Shown: piece by piece, positions 1-8,825 of the stretch
Layout of the letters: each line of letters opens with the position of its first letter
Numbering within the stretch: position 1 is the first letter of the stretch
Source: an uncultured Oscillospiraceae bacterium
Lineage (GTDB): Bacteria; Bacillota; Clostridia; Oscillospirales; Oscillospiraceae
NCBI GenBank assembly: GCA_910589155.1
Contig: CAJURY010000012.1
Coordinates: 1 to 58,364 of the forward strand
Length of the DNA stretch: 58,364 nucleotides
Direction of reading: 5' to 3'
Position numbers and translations under genes: made by a program
The notes under the pieces: model-generated
Seen by the model: only the letters and a program-made list of their open reading frames with translations
Told to the model about the DNA's origin: nothing
The model's database searches: none

Positions 1-237
1 AACGCTAAAAAAAGCTAAAGCCTCAGAAAACTCCATTTCTGAGGCTTCACTACCAATATCTGTCAGCAGCCCCTTCAACTCGTCAAAGGGCATGGAATAG
101 CGCTGGGATAGATAGCGCAGCGACGCACCCAATTCCCCATCCGGACCGCCGTACTGGGAAATGATAATAGACGCCAAGCGGGGATTCGTTTTGTCGATTT
201 TTACCGGATACTGCAATTTCTTCTGATATACAAACAT
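1..237 (-). pseudogene. cotJC: CotJC-like manganese catalase, broken fragment running off the left edge
   Basis: The first 62 codons match the N-terminus of the spore-coat manganese-catalase family CotJC: start MFVYQKKLQYPVK, then NPRLA, QYGGPDGELGA and GLLTDIG. The start is ATG at 237 with a strong AGGAGGGG site at 242-249. The family continues TDIG-TEE-xAHLEM, where the Glu and His bind the dimanganese centre. Here the sequence instead reads SEASEMEFSEALAFF and stays open to the window edge. The divergence coincides with a terminator-like hairpin at 20-45. I infer a truncation or a rearranged junction, but an error near a contig end cannot be excluded. It lies 12 bases downstream of the CotJA/B gene, as in cotJ operons, which are normally expressed in the sporulation mother cell. 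Confidence 0.6.
7..45 (-). terminator. Rho-independent terminator-like hairpin inside the broken cotJC
   Basis: On the minus strand GCCTCAGAAA (45-36) pairs perfectly with TTTCTGAGGC (29-20) around a 6-base loop. It is followed by TTTAGC and a run of seven T (13-7). This is a good intrinsic terminator, but it sits exactly where CotJC homology ends, inside an open reading frame. Confidence 0.6.
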
Positions 238-249
238 ACAATCCCCTCC

Positions 250-756
250 TTAATTCTGGTTGCCTTCATAATCCCAAGGCCAGGGGTCTTTCAGCCAATC
301 ATAGGTATCCCCTTTGCCCGGCATCATATGGTTCAGCGGCGCATATTTTTCCATATATTCTTTATATCCCTTGTGATACAAATCCTGATAGGCGCGGTAC
401 AACTCCAGCGCCTCCGTATCCGTTCTATGGGTATCGAGATACAGCGCAAGCTCCTGAATGGCAAAACCCAGCGCCTGCAATTCATGCAGGGGCGTATCGC
501 TTTTTTCCTTGGTATTGACCATATTCATAAAGGGCAGATCCAATCCTGGGAATAAAGTACCCCGGATAAGTCCCTTTTTCGCATCGTATTTTGCAGCGTT
601 TTCCTGCTGGAAAGGCACATAAGGGTTGGCAAGGGGGGCGACGGCCGGCAATCTCCCCTCGCCGTCACGCATTTGCATTGCGTGTTTCGCTTCCATTTCC
701 GCCAAAATAAACTCCTCCTTACAGCGAAGATGATGAAACGTGTCGTTTCCCTTCAT
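250..756 (-). CDS. CotJA-CotJB fusion spore coat protein
   Basis: A 168-residue protein from ATG 756, preceded by a GGGAAG-type site; an upstream in-frame ATG at 804 would add 16 residues and lacks a clear site. Residues about 40-80 (PYVPFQQEN ... GLIRGTLFPGLDLPF) resemble the small coat protein CotJA. Residues about 85-165 (LHELQALGFAIQELALYLDTH ... YDWLKDPWPWDYE) resemble CotJB, including the Trp/Pro-rich end. In Bacillus and most Clostridia these are separate genes, cotJA and cotJB, upstream of cotJC. Here both appear in one frame, followed by cotJC, so the operon order is kept. Role: assembly of the CotJC-containing layer of the spore coat. Confidence 0.75.
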   Translation of the reverse strand: MKGNDTFHHLRCKEEFILAEMEAKHAMQMRDGEGRLPAVAPLANPYVPFQQENAAKYDAKKGLIRGTLFPGLDLPFMNMVNTKEKSDTPLHELQALGFAIQELALYLDTHRTDTEALELYRAYQDLYHKGYKEYMEKYAPLNHMMPGKGDTYDWLKDPWPWDYEGNQN

Positions 757-829
757 ACTATGACTTCCCTTCCCTTTTTGTTCATAAACACGTTGCTGGC
801 GCATAGATATTTAGCAAGAGGTGTTGTCC

Positions 830-1546
830 ATGAATTATTTTAAGCGGTATTACCCCGTCTATCTGGCGATTATCGGCACGTTTACCTGCATCGCCCTATT
901 TATGACCAACGCAATTACCACAGCGGTGGAAAATCTGCCGTTGCCTCGAAGCGCCGTCCTTGTCATCGATCCCGGACACGGCGGCGAGGACGGCGGCGCG
1001 ACTTCCTGCACCGGCGCCCTGGAAAGCCAGATTAATCTGGAAATTTCTTTGCGTCTCAACGACCTGCTGCATTTTATGGGTTACGAAACCGTGATGATCC
1101 GAGACAGCGACACAGCCGTGTATACACCCGGCACCGAGACCATTACGGCAAAAAAGGTATCCGATTTAAAAAACCGGGTCGCCACTGTCAACGCCACAGC
1201 CAACGCGCTTTTACTCAGCATTCATCAAAACCAGTTCCCCGAAGGCAAATATTCCGGTGCGCAGGTTTTCTACGCCGAAACGGAAGGCAGCCAGCTTTTG
1301 GCGGAAGCCATGCAGCGGCAGCTCATTCGCACGCTGAATCCCGGCAGCAACCGGGAAGTTAAAAAAGCGGAAAGCGTGTATCTCATGAAGCATATCAACT
1401 GCACCGCCGTGCTGGTGGAATGCGGCTTTTTATCCAACGCCGAGGAAGAAGCAAAGCTCCGCACAGAAGAATACCAGAAAAAGCTGTGCTGCGTCATTGC
1501 CGCAGTGACTTCCCAATATTTATCCCAGACAGCCGACGCCGTATAA
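830..1546 (+). CDS. cwlD: Germination-specific N-acetylmuramoyl-L-alanine amidase CwlD
   Basis: A 238-residue amidase_3 enzyme. ATG 830 is chosen because AAGAGGTG (816-823) sits 6 bases upstream; the in-frame GTG at 821 overlaps that site. An N-terminal hydrophobic segment (about residues 12-28) acts as signal or anchor. The zinc site is seen as DPGHGG (His50), Glu65, His in SIHQNQ (about 132) and the catalytic Glu in VECGF (about 197). CwlD removes the stem peptide from muramic acid in the spore cortex as the first step to muramic-delta-lactam. It is divergent from the cotJ genes, so both sides of the 757-829 gap are spore functions. Confidence 0.88.
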   Translation: MNYFKRYYPVYLAIIGTFTCIALFMTNAITTAVENLPLPRSAVLVIDPGHGGEDGGATSCTGALESQINLEISLRLNDLLHFMGYETVMIRDSDTAVYTPGTETITAKKVSDLKNRVATVNATANALLLSIHQNQFPEGKYSGAQVFYAETEGSQLLAEAMQRQLIRTLNPGSNREVKKAESVYLMKHINCTAVLVECGFLSNAEEEAKLRTEEYQKKLCCVIAAVTSQYLSQTADAV

Positions 1547-1582
1547 AAACGCGCCCCATAGAGCGAATGCTCTATGGGGCGT
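1544..1582. terminator. Hairpin terminator between convergent cwlD and RNase J genes
   Basis: CGCCCCATAGAGC (1552-1564) pairs perfectly with GCTCTATGGGGCG (1569-1581) around GAAT. On the minus strand it is followed by GTTTTTATAC, a fair U-tract for the RNase J transcript; on the plus strand the U-tract is weaker. Confidence 0.8.
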
Positions 1583-1588
1583 CAGCCT

Positions 1589-3256
1589 TTAAATTTCCAT
1601 AATAACCGGCAAAATCATGGGATTTCGTTTGGTCGTCTTATACAAATAGCTGGATAAGTCGCTTTTAATCGCTGTCTTTATGCTGGTCCAGTCCCGGACA
1701 TTTTTCCGGCTGCACCGGTAAATCGCATCCTCCGCCATGAGTTTCAGATCTTCCATGAGAGATTCGGATTCTTTCACATATACAAAGCCTCTGGTAATAA
1801 TATCCGGCCCGGAAATCACAGAGCCATCCTGGCTGGAAAGATTGACGCACACAACAATCATGCCGTCTGTGGCCAGATGCTTTCTGTCCCGCAGCACCAC
1901 GCTGCCCACGTCCCCAACGCCGGTGCCGTCAACCAGCACCCTGCCGGCAGGCACCGCGCCGTTTAGCTTGCAGGTGCGGCTGGTACACTCGATCACCTGT
2001 CCAATATCGCCAATGATGATGTTTCTGGGATTCATGCCCATCTGCTTTGCAAGCTTGCCATGAATCTGCAAATGCCGCTGCTCGCCGTGTACCGGGATAA
2101 AATATTTGGGCTTGCAAAGGGCGTGCACAATTTTCAGCTCCTCCTGACAGGCGTGGCCGGACACGTGCAGTCCCTCCGCCTTTTCATATACAACCTCCGC
2201 GCCCTTGCGGTACAGTTCGTTAATAATTTTGGAAACCGCTTTTTCATTGCCGGGGATGGCGGAAGCGGAAATGATAATCCGATCTCCCGGCTGAATTTCT
2301 ACCTGCCGGTGGGTAGAAAACGCCATGCGGTACAGCGCCGACATATTTTCACCCTGGGAGCCGGTGGAAACAATAACAACCTTTTCCTTGGGCAAGGATT
2401 TTATAGTATTGATGTCCACAATCGTGTTTTCCGGCACTTTCAGATAATTCAGCTCCGCCGCAACCTTCAACATATTTTCCATGCTCCGACCGGTTACAGC
2501 CACCTTTTTGCCATAGCGGTGGGCTGTCGTCAAAACAGTCTGAATCCGGTGCATATTGGAAGCGAAGGTAGTCACTACAATACGCTGGTTGCAGCCTTTA
2601 AACTGGCGATCCAGACTTTCCGCTACCATCCGTTCGCTGGGGGTGTAACCCGTACGCTCCACGTTGGTAGAATCGCACAAAAGCGCCAGAACGCCCTCTT
2701 TGCCAAGCTGTCCTAGCCGGCCTAAGTCCATCATACCGCCTTCTGCGGTAGGGTCGATTTTAAAATCGCCGGTCATAACAAGGGTACCCACCGGCGTGTG
2801 AATCGCAAAGCACACTGCGTCTGCAATCGAATGGTTCACATGAATGAACTCCACCTGAAAGCAGCCTGCCCGAACAACATCTCCCGGCTTATGGGTTAAA
2901 AGCTTCACTTGACTGGCAAGGCCGTGCTCTTCCAGCTTCAGTTTAATTAAGCCGTTGGTCATGGCAGTGCCGTGAATGGGGCAGTTTACTTGCTGCATGG
3001 CATAGGGGATCGATCCAATGTGATCTTCATGCCCGTGGGTAATAAACATCCCACGAAGCTTTTGCTGGTTTTTCACCAAATAGGTAAAATCCGGGATCAC
3101 CAGATCTACGCCGTACATATCTTCTTCCGGGAAGCCGAGGCCGCAATCCACAACAATCATATCTCTTCCGTACTCCAGTACGGTAATATTTTTTCCAATT
3201 TCATTCAGTCCGCCCAAGGGGATAATCTTCAATTTTTCAGCCAAATAGTATTGCAT
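1589..3256 (-). CDS. rnj: Ribonuclease J
   Basis: A 555-residue metallo-beta-lactamase/beta-CASP RNase. The zinc motif HGHEDH is at residues 74-79. The beta-CASP and KH-like C-terminal parts are present (SGHA, PVHGE, about residues 365-395), and the length is normal for the family. RNase J is the main 5'-3' exonuclease and endonuclease for mRNA decay and rRNA maturation in Firmicutes. Start choice is open: AAAGGAG directly abuts the ATG at 3256 (zero spacing), while TTG at 3244 is about 12 bases downstream, so a product beginning Met-Ala-Glu-Lys-Leu is possible. Only one copy is seen here, so rnjA versus rnjB cannot be assigned. An unusual hairpin-rich stretch lies upstream (3357-3525). Confidence 0.93.
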   Translation of the reverse strand: MQYYLAEKLKIIPLGGLNEIGKNITVLEYGRDMIVVDCGLGFPEEDMYGVDLVIPDFTYLVKNQQKLRGMFITHGHEDHIGSIPYAMQQVNCPIHGTAMTNGLIKLKLEEHGLASQVKLLTHKPGDVVRAGCFQVEFIHVNHSIADAVCFAIHTPVGTLVMTGDFKIDPTAEGGMMDLGRLGQLGKEGVLALLCDSTNVERTGYTPSERMVAESLDRQFKGCNQRIVVTTFASNMHRIQTVLTTAHRYGKKVAVTGRSMENMLKVAAELNYLKVPENTIVDINTIKSLPKEKVVIVSTGSQGENMSALYRMAFSTHRQVEIQPGDRIIISASAIPGNEKAVSKIINELYRKGAEVVYEKAEGLHVSGHACQEELKIVHALCKPKYFIPVHGEQRHLQIHGKLAKQMGMNPRNIIIGDIGQVIECTSRTCKLNGAVPAGRVLVDGTGVGDVGSVVLRDRKHLATDGMIVVCVNLSSQDGSVISGPDIITRGFVYVKESESLMEDLKLMAEDAIYRCSRKNVRDWTSIKTAIKSDLSSYLYKTTKRNPMILPVIMEI

Positions 3257-3356
3257 CTCCTTTAAAACTTATTTTTATTGTTTATTTTAACCGGCGGTTT
3301 TTGGTAACGTTGGCGCAATGGCCGCACGAAAGCAAGGCACGCATCGATCTATTTGC

Positions 3357-3525
3357 CGAAGCCCCGTCTCGCTTCGTCAAACAGGCTGACGCCTGCGCGA
3401 AATTTGAACCAAAAATCCACCTTTGGTTTTTTCATCCTTTGCGGCAAGCAAATTTGCCTGCAATTGCGCGTCCTGCATGACGCGCAAACGCCAGAAGTCG
3501 CCGGAGTCGCCACGCGCTCCGACTG
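3357..3525 (-). promoter_or_regulatory. Hairpin-rich region upstream of the RNase J gene (possible structured leader)
   Basis: The 400-base gap between RNase J and gdpP holds consecutive small hairpins: CGAAGC/GCTTCG (3357-3376), CAGGC/GCCTG (3382-3395), AACCAAA/TTTGGTT (3407-3428), GGCAA/TTGCC (3443-3458), a perfect 9-bp TTGCGCGTC/GACGCGCAA (3464-3487), and CGGAG/CTCCG near 3500-3525. I see no convincing gene. If RNase J is transcribed from beyond this region, it would form a roughly 250-base structured 5' leader. Function is inferred only. Confidence 0.4.
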
Positions 3526-3602
3526 TGCTGTAATTTAGTATAACACAAAATCAGGGAAAAGTATACTAGTTTTTTTACGGATAGAAAATTCCTTCTTTTG
3601 GC

Positions 3603-3631
3603 TTGATATAGAGGGCGTTCTTTGTTATAAT
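3603..3631 (+). promoter_or_regulatory. Sigma-A-type promoter for gdpP
   Basis: TTGATA (3603-3608), a 17-base spacer, then TATAAT (3626-3631), 43 bases before the gdpP start. It probably drives gdpP-rplI-dnaB and perhaps the genes beyond. Confidence 0.85.
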
Positions 3632-3674
3632 AGTAAATATTTACACTCCAAAAACAGAAAAAGAGGTGTCTGCT

Positions 3675-5651
3675 GTGAATAAAAAGCTGGGACGGCTAAT
3701 ACAGCCCGGAATGCTCTTGTATTTTATCATCATGTTTGCCTTTGCTTCCGCGGCTTTATTATTTGACAATTTCATTCTGGCAGCCGTGGAAGGCGGCGTT
3801 TCGCTTTTGCTGCTCATCTACACCCAGCTTCGCAAGGTTCATCGGCGTAAAGAAATTTCCGCTTTCATTCAATCCACCACGGACACGCTGGAAACCGCCT
3901 CGAAAGCCAATATGCCCTTCCCCATGGCGCTGATTCGCTTGGCGGACGGCGAACTCATCTGGCAAAATCCGCAATTTTCCCGGATAACCGGTTTGAAAGA
4001 CTCTATTTTCGAGCAGAAAATTACAGATGTGTTCCCATCCTTCTCTACAGACTGGCTGGCCGCGGGCAAGCAGCAGTGTCCCAGCGACGTTACCATCAAC
4101 CATCGCCGTTACCGTATTTACGGCACCACCATCCATGCCGACGACCCGGACGGCACCCTTCTTGGAACCTTATATCTGTCCGACCTCACAGAGCTGTATC
4201 AGGTGCGGGATGAGTATATTCGCTCCCGTCCTATCGTTTCCATTATTTTAATTGATAATTATGAAGAATTGACAAAAAATCTGCCGGAATCTGCCATTTC
4301 CAACCTGAATGCAGAACTGAACGACGTGATTACCCACTGGATCGAAAGCTTTCACGGACTATACCGCCGCCTGGAGCGAAACCGCTTTTTGTTCGTTTTT
4401 GAAGCGCACAACTTAAAGCAGGCCATCGACGGTAAATTTTCCCTATTGGACGATATTCGCCAGATCGTCAGCCCCTCCGGCGTTGCCGCTACCATTTCCT
4501 TTGGTCTTGGAAAAGACGGCGCGACCTTTGAAGAATCCTATAATTTCGCTGCCCTCAGCATTGAAATGGCGCTGTCCAGAGGCGGCGACCAGGCTGTGAT
4601 TAAGGATCGCTACAATTTCTCCTTCTATGGCGGGCGCACCAAAGAAACCGACCACCGCTCCAAGGTTCGCTCCCGCGTGACTGCCAATTCCCTATCTGAG
4701 CTGATTGGCGGAAGCAGTCATGTATTTGTCATGGGACACAAAAACGCCGATCTGGACGCAGTAGGCGCGGCGCTGGGGATTTGCTGCATTTGCCGGAAAA
4801 AGGGCAAAAAAGCCAATATTGTACTGGATGTAGAGCACAACGCCGCCCACCGTTTCATTGATGAAATCCGCGCTGTGCCGGAGTATAGCGACGTAATCAT
4901 TTCCGACCAGGAAGCCCTTTTGCTGGCGGATAACAAGAGCCTTCTGGTAGTGGTGGACACCAACCGCCCAGATCAGGTGGAATGCCGCTCTTTGCTGGAG
5001 TCCGCCCCCAAGGTCTGCGTCGTGGATCATCACCGCCGGGCTGCCGATTATATTAAGCCAGTGGTTGTAAATCTCCACGAACCTTACGCCTCCTCCGCTT
5101 CCGAGCTTGTCACAGAGCTTTTGCAGTACGCTGTGGAAAAAACCGACGTGCTGCCCATTGAAGCAAAGGGGCTGCTTGCCGGCATCGTTCTGGACACCAA
5201 AAATTTCAATGTCCGCACCGGCGAACGCACCTTTGAAGCAGCGGCGTTCCTGCGGCGGCTGGGCGTTGATACGGTAGACGTGAAAAAACTGCTGCAAAAC
5301 GATTTCCAGGCAACCATTGCCCGGTACCAAATTATCAAAGCCGCTCGGCTGTACCGCAATGAAATTGCCATCGCCGCTTTAAATACCGCAGCGGATCGCA
5401 CCATCGCCGCCCAAGCAGCCGACGAACTTCTAAATATCGAAGGGATTCTCACTTCCTTCGTTATGTATCCCCAGGACGATCAGGTGATCATTTCCGCCCG
5501 TTCCATCGGCAATTGCAATGTGCAGGTGGTTCTGGAACCCCTTGGCGGCGGCGGAAACGCGGCAACAGCCGGCGCGCAAGTAAAAAACTGCGATGTAAGC
5601 GCCGCTTTAGAGCGGCTGATGCATTCCATCAATCAATACTACGAAGAATAA
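3675..5651 (+). CDS. gdpP: Cyclic-di-AMP phosphodiesterase GdpP (DHH family)
   Basis: A membrane-bound enzyme that hydrolyses c-di-AMP to 5'-pApA. GTG 3675 is chosen because AGAGGTG (3662-3668) lies 6 bases upstream; that site would be inside the frame if translation began at 3666. Order: two N-terminal membrane segments (about residues 12-50), a PAS-like region (about 70-170), a degenerate GGDEF-like domain (about 180-330), then DHH (about 350-500) and DHHA1 domains. Catalytic metal residues are visible in GHKNADLD (about 354-361), VVDTN and DHH (451-453). A GGGGNAATAGAQ motif lies near the end. It is followed 11 bases later by rplI, the conserved Firmicutes order. Confidence 0.93.
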   Translation: MNKKLGRLIQPGMLLYFIIMFAFASAALLFDNFILAAVEGGVSLLLLIYTQLRKVHRRKEISAFIQSTTDTLETASKANMPFPMALIRLADGELIWQNPQFSRITGLKDSIFEQKITDVFPSFSTDWLAAGKQQCPSDVTINHRRYRIYGTTIHADDPDGTLLGTLYLSDLTELYQVRDEYIRSRPIVSIILIDNYEELTKNLPESAISNLNAELNDVITHWIESFHGLYRRLERNRFLFVFEAHNLKQAIDGKFSLLDDIRQIVSPSGVAATISFGLGKDGATFEESYNFAALSIEMALSRGGDQAVIKDRYNFSFYGGRTKETDHRSKVRSRVTANSLSELIGGSSHVFVMGHKNADLDAVGAALGICCICRKKGKKANIVLDVEHNAAHRFIDEIRAVPEYSDVIISDQEALLLADNKSLLVVVDTNRPDQVECRSLLESAPKVCVVDHHRRAADYIKPVVVNLHEPYASSASELVTELLQYAVEKTDVLPIEAKGLLAGIVLDTKNFNVRTGERTFEAAAFLRRLGVDTVDVKKLLQNDFQATIARYQIIKAARLYRNEIAIAALNTAADRTIAAQAADELLNIEGILTSFVMYPQDDQVIISARSIGNCNVQVVLEPLGGGGNAATAGAQVKNCDVSAALERLMHSINQYYEE

Positions 5652-5662
5652 GGAGTTAAATT

Positions 5663-6112
5663 ATGAAAGTTATTTTATTGCAAGACGTAAAGGGCAAGGG
5701 CAAAAAAGGCCAAATGCTGGAGGTTTCCGACGGTTACGCCAGAAACTATATGCTCCCCCGGAAAATCGCCATGGAAGCCACCCCCGACGCCATCAACACC
5801 ATGCGCATGAACGACAAGGCCGCCTTGGAGCGCCATACCAAGGAGCGGGCGGAGGCGCTGGAAATTTCCAAGAAAATGAAAACCATGAAAATTACGGTTT
5901 TGGCCAAGGGCGGCGGCGCGGGCCGTCTGTTCGGCTCCGTCACCAATCAGGAAATTGCCGACGCTTTGAAAGCGCAAGCCGGTATTACCCTGGACAAGCG
6001 TAAAATCGTCACTGACGAGCCAATTAAAAACGTCGGACTCTATACCGTCCGGTGCAAGCTGGGTTATGAAATTACCGGCGAACTGACAGTGCAGATTGAG
6101 GAAACCAAATAA
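5663..6112 (+). CDS. rplI: Ribosomal protein bL9
   Basis: A 149-residue protein with the L9 signature at the N-terminus (VILLQDVKGKGKKG, then VSDGYARNYMLP), a long central helix and a C-terminal RNA-binding domain (GRLFGSVT). It is a component of the large ribosomal subunit bound to 23S rRNA. AAGGAG lies 8 bases before the ATG. It sits between gdpP and dnaB, the usual order. Confidence 0.96.
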   Translation: MKVILLQDVKGKGKKGQMLEVSDGYARNYMLPRKIAMEATPDAINTMRMNDKAALERHTKERAEALEISKKMKTMKITVLAKGGGAGRLFGSVTNQEIADALKAQAGITLDKRKIVTDEPIKNVGLYTVRCKLGYEITGELTVQIEETK

Positions 6113-6150
6113 ATTCAAAAAAATTAACCGCAGAGAGAAGTGAAATATAC

Positions 6151-7491
6151 ATGGATGAAGAACTGTTGTCCCGCCAGCCGCCCCAGTCCTTGGAAGCGGA
6201 GCAATCCGTTCTAGGCGCGATGCTCATTGACAGCCGCTGTATTGCAGACGTCATTGGTATTTTGCACCCAGAGGATTTTTACCTGAAGCAAAATCAGGAA
6301 ATCTATGAAACCATATATTCCATGTTCAATTTCTCCCAGACTATCGACCCCATTACGGTACTGGACGCCATGAAAGAGCGGGGCGTGTGGCAGGAGAATT
6401 CCAGAGACTACGTTTTGCAGCTCATGGAAATTACGCCCACAGCAGCTCACGCCGCCCGATACGCCGGCATCGTCCGGGACAAGGCGCTGCTGCGCAGTCT
6501 GGCCGCTGCCGCCGCGGACATTGGCGAAACCGTTTATGAAGGCGTGGGCACGCCCTCTGAAATTCTGGAAGCGGCAGAAAAGAAAATTTTTGCCCTGCGC
6601 AAAGGCGAGCGTGGCGATAGCCTGGAGCACATCGGCACGGTTTTGCACAAAGTCTTTGACCGACTCACAGAGCTTGCCCAGTCTGACAGCGAGATTCCCG
6701 GTCTTTCCACCGGACTCATCGATCTGGACAAAAAAATAAACGGTCTGAACAAATCCGACCTTTTGCTGATTGCCGCCCGCCCCGCCATGGGCAAAAGCTC
6801 CTTTGCTTTGAATATCGCCCTAAATGTGGCAAAAAAATACAACCAGACTGTGGTATTCTTTTCCCTGGAAATGTCCAGAGAGCAGCTTGCCATGCGTATG
6901 ATTTCCGGCGAAAGCTTTGTGGACAGCCAGAAGCTTTTGACAGGCAAGCTTACCGACGAGGAGTGGAACCAGCTTGCCATGGCTTCCGCCTCCCTGAGCC
7001 AGACGGACATCCGACTGGACGACAATCCTTCCATTACCGTGGCGGAAATGAGCGCCAAATGCCGCCGGCTGGACAATCTCGGACTGGTGCTCATTGACTA
7101 TTTGCAGCTCATGACCAGCTCCGGCTATGGCCGCGGCGGTGAAAACCGCGTAACTGTGGTGTCTGAAATTTCCCGCGCCTTAAAAATTATGGCAAAGGAT
7201 TTAAACGTACCCGTCATTTGCCTGAGCCAGCTTTCCCGTGCCAATGAAAGCCGTCAGGACAAGCGACCCATGCTTTCCGATCTGCGCGAATCCGGTGCAA
7301 TCGAACAGGACGCGGATGAAGTTTTGTTTTTGTACCGGGACGACTATTACAACGAAAATTCGGAAGAAAAGAATATCGCAGAATGCATTGTGGCCAAAAA
7401 CCGCCACGGCGAAACCGGTACGGTGAAGCTGCAATGGCTGCCTCAGTACACCACCTTCACCAATCGGGAGTGGAAGCACGATGGAGCATAA
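6151..7491 (+). CDS. dnaB: Replicative DNA helicase DnaB
   Basis: A 446-residue hexameric helicase that unwinds DNA ahead of the replication fork. The N-terminal domain begins with the typical PPQSLEAEQSVLGAML. The RecA-like domain has Walker A ARPAMGKSS (about residues 209-217), FFSLEMS, Walker B VLIDYLQLM and the DLRESGAIEQDAD motif. Length is normal and no intein interrupts it. It follows rplI by 38 bases and its end overlaps the tilS start by 11 bases. Confidence 0.96.
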   Translation: MDEELLSRQPPQSLEAEQSVLGAMLIDSRCIADVIGILHPEDFYLKQNQEIYETIYSMFNFSQTIDPITVLDAMKERGVWQENSRDYVLQLMEITPTAAHAARYAGIVRDKALLRSLAAAAADIGETVYEGVGTPSEILEAAEKKIFALRKGERGDSLEHIGTVLHKVFDRLTELAQSDSEIPGLSTGLIDLDKKINGLNKSDLLLIAARPAMGKSSFALNIALNVAKKYNQTVVFFSLEMSREQLAMRMISGESFVDSQKLLTGKLTDEEWNQLAMASASLSQTDIRLDDNPSITVAEMSAKCRRLDNLGLVLIDYLQLMTSSGYGRGGENRVTVVSEISRALKIMAKDLNVPVICLSQLSRANESRQDKRPMLSDLRESGAIEQDADEVLFLYRDDYYNENSEEKNIAECIVAKNRHGETGTVKLQWLPQYTTFTNREWKHDGA

Positions 7492-8803
7492 GCTGCTGTC
7501 CTTTTTAAAGGAATTTCAGATGCTTTCTCCCGGCAACCATGTCATTTGCGCCGTGTCCGGCGGCGCGGATTCCATGGCGCTTTTGTGGTGCTTTTATTTG
7601 CTGCAACAAAAGTTGAAAATTACCTTATCCGCCGCGCATTTTAATCACAAGCTGCGCGGCGCGGAATCCGACCGGGACGAAGCCTTTGTCCGGGCGTTTT
7701 GCACAGGACATGGCATCCCCTTTTATGCCGGAAGCGCAAAAGTAAAGCCCGGCGCGAAGGGCTTGGAAGCCGCCGCCAGAGACGCAAGGTATCAATTTTT
7801 ACTGTCGTTGAATCAGGATGCGAAAATCGCTACGGCGCATACGGCGGATGACAACGCGGAAACAGAGCTTTTACATCTGATTCGAGGCACTTCCCTGTCC
7901 GGGCTTGGCGGTATTCCTCCAATGCGAGGCAGAATTATTCGCCCCATGCTGCAAATTACCCGACAAGAAGTACTGGCATTCTTGGAGCAGGAACATATTC
8001 CCCATGTGGAAGACAGTTCCAATGCATCAGAGGATTTTTTGCGCAACCGCGTGCGCCACAAAATCATGCCGCTATTCTGCCAGGAAAACCCCAAAATTGC
8101 CACGCAGCTATCTGGCTGCGCTTTGCGCTTGCGGGAGGACGAAACGCTTTTATCGCAGCTTGCGCATCAGGCTTTTGCAAAAGCCGCTTTGCCAGACGGC
8201 GCGCTCTCTTGTACTGTCCTTCTGGAGCAGCCCACCTCTTTGCGCAGTCGGATCATTCGTCTGGCGCTGACCCAGTGGGGGCTTCCAGAACCGGAAGCTT
8301 CGCACGTTTCCGCAGTGGAAAAACTGCTGTACGCCTCCAGCCCTTCCGCCAAGGCGCAGCTTCCAGGTGGACTTTGCGTTGCAAGGCGCTACGACGCCAT
8401 CGCCTTGCAAAAAGTTACCGCCGCTTTGGATAGATACATTCTTCCCTGCCCCGGAACGCTATTGCTGTCCGATTTTGAAATTACCTGCGAAATCAAAAAT
8501 TTGCCGAAAAATTTTCAAAATACACCGTTTCATTTTGCTCTTGATTGTGATACAATATCGAATAATCCCCTGTTTGTCCGTTCCCGCCAGCCAGGCGATT
8601 CCATTGCTTTATATGGCGGAACAAAATCCCTGAAAAAGCTGTTTATCGACCGAAAAATCCCCGCGCGGCTGCGTGGGCGTATTCCAGTCATTACCTGTAA
8701 TGGAGAGGTTCTCGCCGTTGCTGGGATTGGCGCAGACGTTACAAAGCTGGTAAGCAGCGGCTTGGCTGTGGTATTTCAGATTTGCAAAAAAAATCACCCA
8801 TAG
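7481..8803 (+). CDS. tilS: tRNA(Ile)-lysidine synthase TilS
   Basis: A 440-residue enzyme that attaches lysine to C34 of tRNA-Ile(CAU), changing its codon from AUG to AUA. The N-type ATP pyrophosphatase P-loop SGGADS is at about residues 25-30, followed by HFNHKLRG and ATAHTADDNAETE, typical of TilS. A C-terminal tilS domain (about residues 360-435) is present, so this is the full-length form. The start overlaps the end of dnaB. It precedes hpt and ftsH, a conserved arrangement. Confidence 0.93.
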   Translation: MEHKLLSFLKEFQMLSPGNHVICAVSGGADSMALLWCFYLLQQKLKITLSAAHFNHKLRGAESDRDEAFVRAFCTGHGIPFYAGSAKVKPGAKGLEAAARDARYQFLLSLNQDAKIATAHTADDNAETELLHLIRGTSLSGLGGIPPMRGRIIRPMLQITRQEVLAFLEQEHIPHVEDSSNASEDFLRNRVRHKIMPLFCQENPKIATQLSGCALRLREDETLLSQLAHQAFAKAALPDGALSCTVLLEQPTSLRSRIIRLALTQWGLPEPEASHVSAVEKLLYASSPSAKAQLPGGLCVARRYDAIALQKVTAALDRYILPCPGTLLLSDFEITCEIKNLPKNFQNTPFHFALDCDTISNNPLFVRSRQPGDSIALYGGTKSLKKLFIDRKIPARLRGRIPVITCNGEVLAVAGIGADVTKLVSSGLAVVFQICKKNHP

Positions 8804-8825
8804 AAAGAGAAAGAGGTATTTTATT

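Noticed and set aside
3353..3538. 61-codon frame in the RNase J upstream region
   Set aside because: No ribosome-binding site, and the sequence is explained by hairpin-forming repeats; the translation is not protein-like.
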